Assembly (NCBI RefSeq): GCF_014650495.1
Contig: NZ_BMVB01000003.1
Span: 216,794-280,793, forward strand
DNA from: Streptomyces cinnamoneus
GTDB lineage: Bacteria > Actinomycetota > Actinomycetes > Streptomycetales > Streptomycetaceae
Length of the DNA: 64,000 nt
Direction of reading: 5' to 3'
Shown here: positions 55,083 through 63,150 of the stretch, one piece after another
Layout of the letters: every line of letters starts with the position of its first letter
Numbering within the stretch: position 1 is the stretch's first letter
Position numbers and translations under genes: made by a program
Notes under the pieces: generated by a model
The model's input: the letters and a program-made list of their open reading frames with translations, nothing else
The model's database searches: none
Told to the model about the DNA's origin: nothing

Positions 55083-55613
55083 ATGACTTCCTACGAACTG
55101 TTGCTCATCGGTGGCGGTGCAGGTGTCGGGAAGACGACCGTCTCCTGGGAAGTGTCCGCAGCCTTGCAGAGGAAGGGCACAGCGCACTGTTTGATCGAGG
55201 GCGACTTCATGGACCAGATCCATCCCGCCCCCGCCGGTGACCCTCACCGCTCAGCGATCACCGAACGGAACATCGCGGCGGTCTGGGCCAACTACGCGGC
55301 TCTCGGTCAGCGTCGACTGATCTACACCAACACGGTGAGCATCCTCGAAGGGCCCATGGTCAGTCGCGCCATGGGCGGTGACGAGGTGAGAGCCACCTGC
55401 GTGCTGCTCACGGCTGACGACGCCACCGTGAGACAACGGCTCGCCCAACGGGAGATCGGGTCACAGCTCGGCCCCCACATCGAACGGAGCCTGCACATGC
55501 GACGGCGCCTGGAGGACGAGGCCCCAGCGGGCACCGTCCGCATTCCGACGGACGGCCGGTCGGTGCAGGAGATCGCCACGCACGTCATCCGGGCAGCCGC
55601 TTGGCGCGCCTAG
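55083..55613 (+). CDS. P-loop kinase-like protein
   Basis: A 176-residue nucleotide-binding protein with Walker A GGAGVGKTT (Gly11-Thr19) and an acidic strand CLIEGDFMDQ consistent with a substrate-binding Asp. A lid-like helix follows (RQRLAQREIGSQLGPHIERSL). The fold is that of small kinases (shikimate/gluconate or chloramphenicol phosphotransferase-like). The actual substrate is unknown. The gene is convergent with the NACHT-like gene, with only 44 bp between stops. Confidence 0.8.
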   Translation: MTSYELLLIGGGAGVGKTTVSWEVSAALQRKGTAHCLIEGDFMDQIHPAPAGDPHRSAITERNIAAVWANYAALGQRRLIYTNTVSILEGPMVSRAMGGDEVRATCVLLTADDATVRQRLAQREIGSQLGPHIERSLHMRRRLEDEAPAGTVRIPTDGRSVQEIATHVIRAAAWRA

Positions 55614-55657
55614 GACTGCGAAGTCCGGAAGTCCAGAAGTCCGCGAGGGGGCGGCGC

Positions 55658-58600
55658 TCAGCCGCGCAGTCGATGGGCCATCGTCTCCCAGAAGCCGTGG
55701 AGTTCAGGAGCGCGCATGCCGGCCCAGTCGGGGGTCCTTCTGCGGACCCGGCGGCGGAGCAGGGCCTGTTGCTGACGGCAGAAGGGCTCCCGGATCTCGG
55801 AGCGGGGCCGGGTGCCACGCGGTGGGTACGGGCAGAGCTGGAAGACGCAGCTGGGCAGGCAGGTGGTGCCCGGTGCCGGCGGCCCCGAGGAGCCGGCGGT
55901 CAGCTCCGGGTGCAGCGGGGTGCGGTCGGTCGTCATGCAGGGAGGCAGCCCCGTGCCCGGCCTGCTGGAGGCGGCCAGGCGGTCCTCGACCTCGTCCGGG
56001 TGTCCGTCGCGCTCGATGAGGTTGAGCATGACGAGCACATCGGCGACCAACCGCTGGGCGCGCGCGTCCAGGGCGCTCCAGCCGGTCGAGGGCGGGACCC
56101 ACAGATTGTGCTTCCGGTAGCGTTGCCGGCCGCTGCTGCGGGAGCCGATGGTGTCGGCGACGCCCTTCTCGTCGATCCACAGGAACCGGTCCGGTCTCCT
56201 GGTCTCCAGGGCCAGCGCCGCCAGATCGCCCGCCTCCGCGACGAACGGGTGCAGGGGCTGGCGCGGCGCCCTGCCGTCGACCACCGCGTTGGGGGTGACG
56301 GTGTGGTTCGTACCGGCCATGGACAGCCACCGTTCCACGCTCTGCACCGCTGTGGTGGGGCGCGTCTCGCCGGGGGACTCCACCAGGCCGTTCCCCCCGG
56401 CACTTCTCTCGGCACGCTGCCGGCCCTGCCCGTCGAGCCCCTTGTGGCGGGCGGCGGTGTCCGGAAGCTCCCACAGGCACAGGGCGTGGAGCAGGCACAG
56501 CTGCGCGTACCAGCACCGCGTCTGCCGGAGCATGGTCTCCGCCTGCCGGATGAGGTCCGCCCGGCCACCCGGGTAGGTGAACGGATGCCTCTTGCGGCGG
56601 TTGGCCGCGTACTTGAAGCCCTGCGCCAACGCGTTCTCCAGGGACAGCGGCAGGTCGGGGCTTCCCTCGGTGTACTTCGGGTCGAGATGCCGCAGCCACA
56701 GCATGAGACGGTTGCGGGCCTCGTCCCGCAGCCCGTCGCTCACGGAGCCCAGGAGCATCGGCAGCACCCAGGCCCGCATGACGAACTCCCGCCACATGTC
56801 CACCCGCTGTCGCCGGTACTCCTGGACGATGGCGTGCCGCGCACGGTACAGCCGGGCCACGCGTTCCTCGTGCGCCGCCGGGGACGAGCCATCCGTCCGC
56901 GCCGCCTTCTGCATGTCGGCCGCCCACGCGTCGAAGCGCCGCCTCTGCGCCTCGTCGGCGACGTCGATCCGGTGGGCGTACTCCTCCATGGGGTCCCGGT
57001 TGATGTCGTGGATCCAGGGGCGGATCACCGCGTACGCCGAGTCCCCGCCGTTCCCGAACTCCTGGGAAACGGCCATGCGGAGGGAGTACGAGGTCTCCGT
57101 GACGCCGAGCTTGAAGAGCTTCTGGTACAGCGGCGTGGTGTCGGCCCTGCCCGCTGCCGTGCGCAAGGCCGCGCCCAGCTGCTTCACGCAGCCGAGCTTC
57201 GCCTCGTCGAGCGTCCGTGCGTCGCCCTTGATGCCGTGCCAGCGTTCGAGGAGCATGTCCGTGATCTCGTCCAGCTGCTCCGGCTCCGCCACGCTCCCGA
57301 TCTCCAGGGCGGCCGCGTAGATGTCCAGGGCCTTGGGGTCCGTGCGTCGGCCGGCTGCGCGGCACAGCCGCAGGGCGAGGGGCCGGCCGTTCAGCGTCAG
57401 GCGCCGGTACCGCTGCTGGAGGTCCTTCTTCACCGCCGCCGTGACACCGGCCTCGGGGGCCTCCGCCTCGGCCGCGCACCGCCGGGAGAGCAGCACCAGG
57501 GCGATGAGCAGCTCGCGGCCCGGGCCGGGTGGTTGCAGGGCCTGGTCGACCAGTTCGTTCGCGCGGCTCTCCCCGAGGTCGTGGAGCGCGCGGAAGCCGA
57601 AGTACACCTGGAGGATGCTGTGCGGGAAGCGCACCTTCTTCTCGAAGCCCTCGACCAGGCGCAGCGCGTCCGCGTTGGCCACGCACCGGGCGAGCGCGGC
57701 CTGGCGCTGACCGACGGTCCCGCCGAGCAGTGACCGCCTCTCCTCGCTGCTGACCCGCCCGCACAGCGAGCTCCAGATCTGCTCGCGCTGCCACTCGGAC
57801 AGGGCGTTCCCGCGTCTGCCGGTCGGATCGAAGTCGCGGACCCGCTTCCACAGGCGTTCGGCCTCGGCCCCGGCCCGGTGCACCGGGGCGGGACGGGCAT
57901 GCTCGCCCAGCAGGTCCGTGAAGCCGACCTCCAGCTTGTCCTGGAGCAGCCCCACGCAGGCCAGCGCGGAGACGACCTCGATGGTGTCGCGGCGGTCCTG
58001 CGGCGACAGGACCACCTCGTGGCGCAGCCGCCCTTCCGCCAACGCCCGTTCCCAGGTCTCCAGCAGCCACAGCCGCAGCGTGGAGCGGTCCCAGCTGCGG
58101 GTGTCGAGCCGCCGCGGGTCGGTCTGCGGACGGTCGCGTTCGAGCACGCCGTGGTCGTGGAGTTCCCGCGCGATCTGCAGGTAGAGCGGCGACTCGGTCA
58201 CCTCTGCCGTCTCGACGATCCAGTCGAGACGGCGCTCGTCGGCCTCGGGGGCCTGCGCCTCCACGAAGTGCAGCGCCGCCTCCTCGCTCAACGGCTCCAG
58301 TTCGATGATCGCAGCACGGGTCCCCTCCAGGGGGCTGTGCGGGCGCGAGGCGATGACCAGGGGCAGCTTCTCCTCGTACGCCCGGTCGATCGCCCGTCGG
58401 ATGATGTTGTCCCGGTCGTCCTGGAGCTGCTCGTCCAGCAGGGCCTCCTCCAGCCCGTCGGCGATGACGACCGGTTTGTCGTCCGCGAGCAGCTGCTGCC
58501 AGACCTTGTCGTTCTTGCTGCGGGCCAGGATGCCCTGCGGGGCCTCCTCGGCGAAGCGCCGCTTGGCCATCTCCTCGAAGTTGAGGTCGGTCTGTCCGGC

Positions 58601-59260
58601 GGCGTCCCGCAGCCGGACGGGCACGGGCACGGCGCCCTGCCGGGCCAGCAGCTGGGTGAGCTGCACCATCACCGCGGTCTTCCCGGTGCCCACCCCGCCG
58701 ACCAGCAGATACGGCCGTCGCGTGGCGCGGTCCCGCAGCCGTTCGGCGATGACCTGGGCGATCTCCTGGCGCCCGACGACCTGGCCGGTGTTCGGCCCGG
58801 CCGTGGGGACCAGGGTGTGGGGACTTCTGCGGGCTCTGGTGAGGTACCGGTGTTTCGTGTATCCGTACCAGACGAACAGGAAGACGGTGGCGGCGGCTCC
58901 GGCGGTGAGGACGGGCCCCACGAAGCGCAGGATGGCGTCCAGCCCCGTAGTCTGGGTGATCCACTTCTCGAACGCGGTCGTGCCGTGGAAGACGCCGTAG
59001 AGCCCCTCGACGCACCAGGCGAGCACGAGCAGGCCGGCCGCTATGGACAGCGCCCGCGCGAAGCTGGTGTAGGAACCCCAGCGACGCCACTTCGCGGGCC
59101 GGGTGCGCTCCCGGCGCACCTCCCGGCGAAGCGTCAGGCCGTGCCGGAACGACTGCACCGCACACCGGACGCGGGCCGCCGACCGGCGCAGCCGCAGTCC
59201 TGCCACGGGAACCCTGCCCGGCCGCTCCTTGCCGGGCGGACGCCGGACCACCTTCGTCAT
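55658..59260 (-). CDS. Membrane-anchored NACHT-like STAND ATPase
   Basis: A 1200-residue protein. The first ~60 residues are Arg-rich, then two transmembrane helices follow (~68-90 and ~112-132). The ATPase has Walker A GGVGTGKT (188-195), Walker B VVIADGLEE (264-272, Asp268) and a sensor-type LVIASRP. A winged-helix-like region and a long helical C-terminal part (~650-1100) resemble the sensor arms of STAND proteins. The C-terminus ends in a Cys/Pro-rich tail. ATG 59260 was chosen over an upstream one because GGAGGGAGGAGGGG precedes it at good distance. Such NACHT proteins in bacteria include antiphage sensors and developmental regulators; which applies here is not shown by sequence. No effector domain (nuclease, TIR, protease) is visible, so the membrane helices may be the effector. 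Confidence 0.8.
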   Translation of the reverse strand: MTKVVRRPPGKERPGRVPVAGLRLRRSAARVRCAVQSFRHGLTLRREVRRERTRPAKWRRWGSYTSFARALSIAAGLLVLAWCVEGLYGVFHGTTAFEKWITQTTGLDAILRFVGPVLTAGAAATVFLFVWYGYTKHRYLTRARRSPHTLVPTAGPNTGQVVGRQEIAQVIAERLRDRATRRPYLLVGGVGTGKTAVMVQLTQLLARQGAVPVPVRLRDAAGQTDLNFEEMAKRRFAEEAPQGILARSKNDKVWQQLLADDKPVVIADGLEEALLDEQLQDDRDNIIRRAIDRAYEEKLPLVIASRPHSPLEGTRAAIIELEPLSEEAALHFVEAQAPEADERRLDWIVETAEVTESPLYLQIARELHDHGVLERDRPQTDPRRLDTRSWDRSTLRLWLLETWERALAEGRLRHEVVLSPQDRRDTIEVVSALACVGLLQDKLEVGFTDLLGEHARPAPVHRAGAEAERLWKRVRDFDPTGRRGNALSEWQREQIWSSLCGRVSSEERRSLLGGTVGQRQAALARCVANADALRLVEGFEKKVRFPHSILQVYFGFRALHDLGESRANELVDQALQPPGPGRELLIALVLLSRRCAAEAEAPEAGVTAAVKKDLQQRYRRLTLNGRPLALRLCRAAGRRTDPKALDIYAAALEIGSVAEPEQLDEITDMLLERWHGIKGDARTLDEAKLGCVKQLGAALRTAAGRADTTPLYQKLFKLGVTETSYSLRMAVSQEFGNGGDSAYAVIRPWIHDINRDPMEEYAHRIDVADEAQRRRFDAWAADMQKAARTDGSSPAAHEERVARLYRARHAIVQEYRRQRVDMWREFVMRAWVLPMLLGSVSDGLRDEARNRLMLWLRHLDPKYTEGSPDLPLSLENALAQGFKYAANRRKRHPFTYPGGRADLIRQAETMLRQTRCWYAQLCLLHALCLWELPDTAARHKGLDGQGRQRAERSAGGNGLVESPGETRPTTAVQSVERWLSMAGTNHTVTPNAVVDGRAPRQPLHPFVAEAGDLAALALETRRPDRFLWIDEKGVADTIGSRSSGRQRYRKHNLWVPPSTGWSALDARAQRLVADVLVMLNLIERDGHPDEVEDRLAASSRPGTGLPPCMTTDRTPLHPELTAGSSGPPAPGTTCLPSCVFQLCPYPPRGTRPRSEIREPFCRQQQALLRRRVRRRTPDWAGMRAPELHGFWETMAHRLRG

Positions 59261-59421
59261 CGCCCCTCCTCCCTCCGGGTGTCTCGGCAAAGGGAAGGGA
59301 AGGGGAGCGCGGACGTCATACGGCCCGGTTTCCATCGAACCACGGGACCGGGGAGGCGCAACCTGGTGGGGAGCGGGGCCGCCGGCAGGCTGAGCGACTG
59401 AACAAAGACCAAACAATCGAT

Positions 59422-59445
59422 TTCCTGCCCGATTGCGGGCAGGAA
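59422..59445. repeat. Dyad in the divergent NACHT/HAD region
   Basis: TTCCTGCCCG (59422-59431) and CGGGCAGGAA (59436-59445) form a perfect 10-bp inverted repeat with a 4-nt spacer. A second one, GGTGATC (59474-59480) / GATCACC (59487-59493), lies further right. Either could be an operator of the divergent NACHT-like and HAD genes. Confidence 0.6.
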
Positions 59446-59550
59446 CGTGGAAGTTCCATGACTCCCGCCCTAGGGTGATCGTTCATGATCACCTGCTCCG
59501 GCAGCCGCCGAGCGGGCAACCTTGCACCACCCGAGCGGAAGGGAACGCTC

Positions 59551-60225
59551 ATGCGCTCGCTCCCCACCGGCACGGAGGCCGTGGTCTTCGACTGCGACGG
59601 CCTGCTGGTCAACACCGAAGACTGCTGGACCGTGGCGGAAGCAGCGATCTTCGCAGCACACGGTCACCCCTTCGGCCCCGCGCAGAAGGCCCTGGTCATC
59701 GGCCGTACCGTGGAAGCCGCCGGGGAGGCGATGGCCCACTACTTCGGGCGGCCCGGAGCCGGTACGGAGATCGCCGCCGAGCTCCTCAGAAGGGTCCGCG
59801 ACGAACTGGCCGGGGGCGCCAAGGCGCTCCCCGGGGCGATCGAGCTGGTGCGCGCGTGCCGGGCGGCCGTCCCCGTAGCCGTCGCCAGCAACAGCCCGCG
59901 GGAACTCCTGGACACGGCACTGGGATCGGCCGGCCTCGCCGACTGCTTCCCCCACTCGTTCGCAGCCGACGAGGTGCACTCCCCCAAGCCCGCGCCGGAC
60001 CTCTACCTCACGGCGTGCGCAGCGCTCGGCGTGGCTCCGCAACGGTCCGTCGCCTTTGAGGACTCGGCCACGGGCATCGCCTCCGCACGCGCTGCCGGGC
60101 TCTACGTGGCCGTCGTCCCGTCCCTTCCCGGAACCGGCCTCGACCACGATTGGCTGGGCACCAGCCTGGCCGCACCCGAACTGCTGGCCTGGGCCGGAGA
60201 ACTCGGACGGGAAACCGTCCGCTGA
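59551..60225 (+). CDS. HAD-superfamily phosphatase (beta-PGM/phosphoglycolate type)
   Basis: A 224-residue HAD hydrolase with motif I VVFDCDGLLVNTE (Asp14, Asp16), motif II VASNSPRE, motif III Lys in SPKPAPDLY and motif IV AFEDSATGIASARAAG. A helical cap lies between. ATG 59551 was chosen because GGAAGGGAA precedes it; an upstream ATG at 59485 lacks a site. The likely substrate is a sugar phosphate or phosphoglycolate. It is divergent from the NACHT-like gene and unrelated in sequence to the HAD gene at 35 kb except by family. Confidence 0.88.
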   Translation: MRSLPTGTEAVVFDCDGLLVNTEDCWTVAEAAIFAAHGHPFGPAQKALVIGRTVEAAGEAMAHYFGRPGAGTEIAAELLRRVRDELAGGAKALPGAIELVRACRAAVPVAVASNSPRELLDTALGSAGLADCFPHSFAADEVHSPKPAPDLYLTACAALGVAPQRSVAFEDSATGIASARAAGLYVAVVPSLPGTGLDHDWLGTSLAAPELLAWAGELGRETVR

Positions 60226-60283
60226 GCCGCCCTGGCGGACCGCCTCACCCGTGTCCTCCGTCTCCGGCCACCACCTGGAGCGG

Positions 60284-61042
60284 TCAGGAAGCGGGCTCCA
60301 GGCCCCAGGCGACGGCACGCCCCGCCGCGGCCGCGCGGTTGGGGACGTCGAGCTTGGCGAGGATGTGCTCGATGTGGGTGGCGACCGTGCGGGGGCTGAG
60401 GAAGAGGCGGTCGGCGATCTGCCGGTTGGTCCGGCCCTGGGTGAGTTCCGCCAGGACTTCCAGTTCACGCGGGGAGAGGGCGGAGGCGTCGCCGTTCCGG
60501 GCGGGGCCGCCGGAGGAGCGGGGTCCGAGCAGCGGGTCGGTGACGGCTGCCAGGCACTCCCCCAGCAGGGTCATCACGGCCCGGACGGCCGGCTGGTCGC
60601 ACCGGGTGCGGGTGGTGCTGACGTTGAGGATCCCCACGTACCTGCCGTCGGCGGCGAACAGGCACTGGGCCACGCCGTCCTCGACGCCCAGGGGTTCGAG
60701 GACCTCGTGGAACCCGGTGGAGGTCCGCCGCACCGGCCCGGGCACGTCGTGCCACCAGCGCGTGGTGTCCACCGAGTGGCGGATGAGCGAGAAGCCGGGG
60801 TCGTCGTGGAGCCGGTTCTCGATGTACCGGGTGGCGCCGGCCGGGTAGCTGCCGGCCAGCGTCAGGTGGCGGCCGCGCAGCGGATCCCACCGGGACAGCG
60901 ACGCGTGGTCGTAGTCGATCACCGCGGACAGTGCGGTGAGGACGGAGTCCGCACCGCCGGTGCCGTCGACGGCGTGGCGCGCGGCCTCCCGGACGTGCAG
61001 GGCGGCGCTCAGCACGTCCGCCGTGCTCTGGTTCGCTGTCAT
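60284..61042 (-). CDS. LuxR-family transcriptional regulator
   Basis: A 252-residue protein with an N-terminal GAF/PAS-like sensor (~20-165, ALSAVIDYDHASLSRWDPL, VAQCLFAADGRYVGILNV) and a C-terminal LuxR HTH (LSPRELEVLAELTQGRTNRQIADRLFLSPRTVATHIEHIL). It starts 31 bp beyond the amidohydrolase stop on the same strand, so the two probably share a transcript, and the regulator may control the amidohydrolase gene. No receiver domain is present. Confidence 0.9.
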   Translation of the reverse strand: MTANQSTADVLSAALHVREAARHAVDGTGGADSVLTALSAVIDYDHASLSRWDPLRGRHLTLAGSYPAGATRYIENRLHDDPGFSLIRHSVDTTRWWHDVPGPVRRTSTGFHEVLEPLGVEDGVAQCLFAADGRYVGILNVSTTRTRCDQPAVRAVMTLLGECLAAVTDPLLGPRSSGGPARNGDASALSPRELEVLAELTQGRTNRQIADRLFLSPRTVATHIEHILAKLDVPNRAAAAGRAVAWGLEPAS

Positions 61043-61073
61043 CCGTTCAGCATGATCATCCGGTGGAGAAGGG

Positions 61074-62780
61074 TCAAACGGCGAGTTCGTCGTGCACGAC
61101 CTCGCCGCCGACGGCGGTGAACACCACGGGCATGCCCGGGATGTCGTGCGGGTCGGCCGTCAGCAGGTCGCCCGCGACGACGCACAGGTCGGCGACCTTG
61201 CCCACCTCCAGCGAGCCCTTCCATTCCTCGGCGAAGTCCTGCCAGGCCGCGTCGACGGTGTAGGTGCGGATGGCCTCGGCGAGCCGGATGCGCTGGTCGG
61301 GGCCGCTGACGCGGCCGCTGGCCTTGGACTCGCGCAGCATCATCGTGGAGACGCCCTGCCGCCAGTCGGGGAGGGTGACGGGCGCGTCGGAGCCACTGGT
61401 GACGGTGACGCCGGCGTCGATCGCGTCCCGGTAGGGCCATTCGTACGCGGCCCTTTCCGGGCCGACGAACTCCTCCTCGATGTCGGCGATGGTCCACTTG
61501 ATGGTCGGGTTCATGTTGACGCCGAAGCCGTGCGCGGCCAGCTTGCGCATGCTGCGGGCGCTGAGGAAGTCGCCGTGGATGACGTAGTGCCGGGCGTCGG
61601 GCCGGGGGTGGGCGGCGGTCGCGGCGGCGAAGGCGTCGACGACCGTGTCGATGGCCCGGTCCCCCGTGACGTGGACGCCGGCCTGGTATCCGGCGGCGTG
61701 GGTGTACCGGATCATCTCCGCGATCTGTTCGACGCGTGCCTCGTCGGTGTCCCCGCCGACGCACAGGGAGCCGCAGCCTCCGCCGACGTACGGCTCGTGC
61801 ATCCAGGACGTCCTGTTGACCGGGATACCGTCGGCGAACAGCTTGACGCCGACGACGTTCAGACGGCGGGGGTCGGTGGACGGGGCCTCGTCCATGGCGG
61901 CCAGCGCCCGGACGAAGTCCTCGGCTGTGCTCGTCATGCCGGTGGGCAGGAGCAGCACGCTGACGCGCGCGGTCAGTTCGCCGTCGGCCACCAGGCGCCG
62001 GTAGACGTCGAGCGTGCTGTGGGCCAGGGCGCCGCGCATCAGGGCGTCTCCGCCGGGGCCGAGGCCGGGCTCGGTGTAGCTCGTGATGCCGAGCCGGGCC
62101 AGGTCGCGCAGGGTGGCCCTGATGGCGTCGGCCCGCACCTCCGGGGAGAGGGCGGGCAGCGCCCGGTGGACGAGGTCCTGGGCACCCTCCAGGAGGAGGC
62201 CGGTGGGCTCTCCCGCCGCGTCGGTGACGATGACCGAACCAGGCGGGGCCGGGGTGTTGTCGTCCACTCCGGCCCGCGCGAGCGCCGCGGAGTTGACCCA
62301 AGTGGCGTGGCCGGTGGCGGAGTACAGCAGGACGGGGTGGTCCGGGCTGACGGCGTCGAGGTCCTGGCGGGTGGGCTGCCGGGAGGGGGCGGCAACGCAT
62401 TCGGCGAGGTACCCGGCGTCCCACCCGTGGCCGGTGATCCACTCCCCTGCCGGGGTCTGTTCGGCTGCCTTCCGTACCGCCTCGGCCACGTCGGCCACCG
62501 ACCGTACGGCAGGGTGGGCAACGTCGACGGACAGCGGCGGCTTGGTCATCCCGAAGGCACAGCCGTGCAGGTGGGAGTCGTTGATGCCGGGCAGGAGGGT
62601 GCCGCCCTTGAGGTCGACCACGCGGGTTGCGGGGCCGGCGTGCGCCATGACCGCTGCCCGGTCACCGACGGCGCTGACGAGACCGTCGGTGACGGCCAGG
62701 GCGGAGGCGACGGTGAAGTGGGAGTCGACGGTCAGGACCGAGCCGTCGACGAAGACGAGATCTGCCGGGGTGCCGGGCAA
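61074..62780 (-). CDS. Amidohydrolase (YtcJ-like)
   Basis: A 568-residue metal-dependent amidohydrolase. The metal motif is NDSHLHG, VGVKLFADGIPV supplies the carboxylated-lysine-type position, HVTGDRAID and HYVIHGD provide further His ligands, and TSGSDAPV contains the catalytic Asp. An N-terminal beta domain (LVFVDGSVLTVD) and C-terminal VGKVADLCVVAGD complete the fold. YtcJ-type enzymes cleave N-acyl or cyclic amides; the substrate is unknown. TTG 62780 was preferred because GAGGAGG precedes it at good spacing; ATG 62882 upstream has no such site. The divergent region contains short direct repeats. Confidence 0.88.
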   Translation of the reverse strand: MPGTPADLVFVDGSVLTVDSHFTVASALAVTDGLVSAVGDRAAVMAHAGPATRVVDLKGGTLLPGINDSHLHGCAFGMTKPPLSVDVAHPAVRSVADVAEAVRKAAEQTPAGEWITGHGWDAGYLAECVAAPSRQPTRQDLDAVSPDHPVLLYSATGHATWVNSAALARAGVDDNTPAPPGSVIVTDAAGEPTGLLLEGAQDLVHRALPALSPEVRADAIRATLRDLARLGITSYTEPGLGPGGDALMRGALAHSTLDVYRRLVADGELTARVSVLLLPTGMTSTAEDFVRALAAMDEAPSTDPRRLNVVGVKLFADGIPVNRTSWMHEPYVGGGCGSLCVGGDTDEARVEQIAEMIRYTHAAGYQAGVHVTGDRAIDTVVDAFAAATAAHPRPDARHYVIHGDFLSARSMRKLAAHGFGVNMNPTIKWTIADIEEEFVGPERAAYEWPYRDAIDAGVTVTSGSDAPVTLPDWRQGVSTMMLRESKASGRVSGPDQRIRLAEAIRTYTVDAAWQDFAEEWKGSLEVGKVADLCVVAGDLLTADPHDIPGMPVVFTAVGGEVVHDELAV

Positions 62781-62874
62781 GGCGGTGTCCTCCTCTTGAG
62801 CTGTCAGGGCGGCCGCCGTGGTGGGGGCCCGCGGCGGCCGACAACACTGTGCGCTCTGCAGGGGGCCGCGCACA

Positions 62875-62931
62875 TCGGTCATCCGACCGATGAGGGCTCC
62901 GGCCGATGAGGGCTCCGACCGATGAGGGCAA
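62875..62931. repeat. Inverted and 16-bp direct repeats upstream of the amidohydrolase
   Basis: TCGGTC-N4-GACCGA (62875-62890) is followed by the unit CCGATGAGGGCTCCG repeated at 62887, 62903 and 62919 with a 16-bp period, the third copy incomplete. The spacing of about 1.5 helical turns may suit cooperative regulator binding. The LuxR-family protein encoded downstream of the amidohydrolase is a candidate. Confidence 0.6.
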
Positions 62932-63150
62932 GGGCGCGGGCGTACCGGTCGGGGGCGGAGGCCGGGATCCGAGCAGGTCCGGGGCCTGCGGGAGGTGGCC
63001 GCGGCACAGCAGACGTCGGCCGCGGCGGCGGCCGTGCCACGCCGTGGAAGGTGCGGTGTGTGACCCGGCCGGGATGGGGAGAGACGGGGAGGCCGGGAAA
63101 TCGCCGGCAGCGGTCCGTTCCGGACGGCGCCGACCTTCAGCGGGGGTGGA

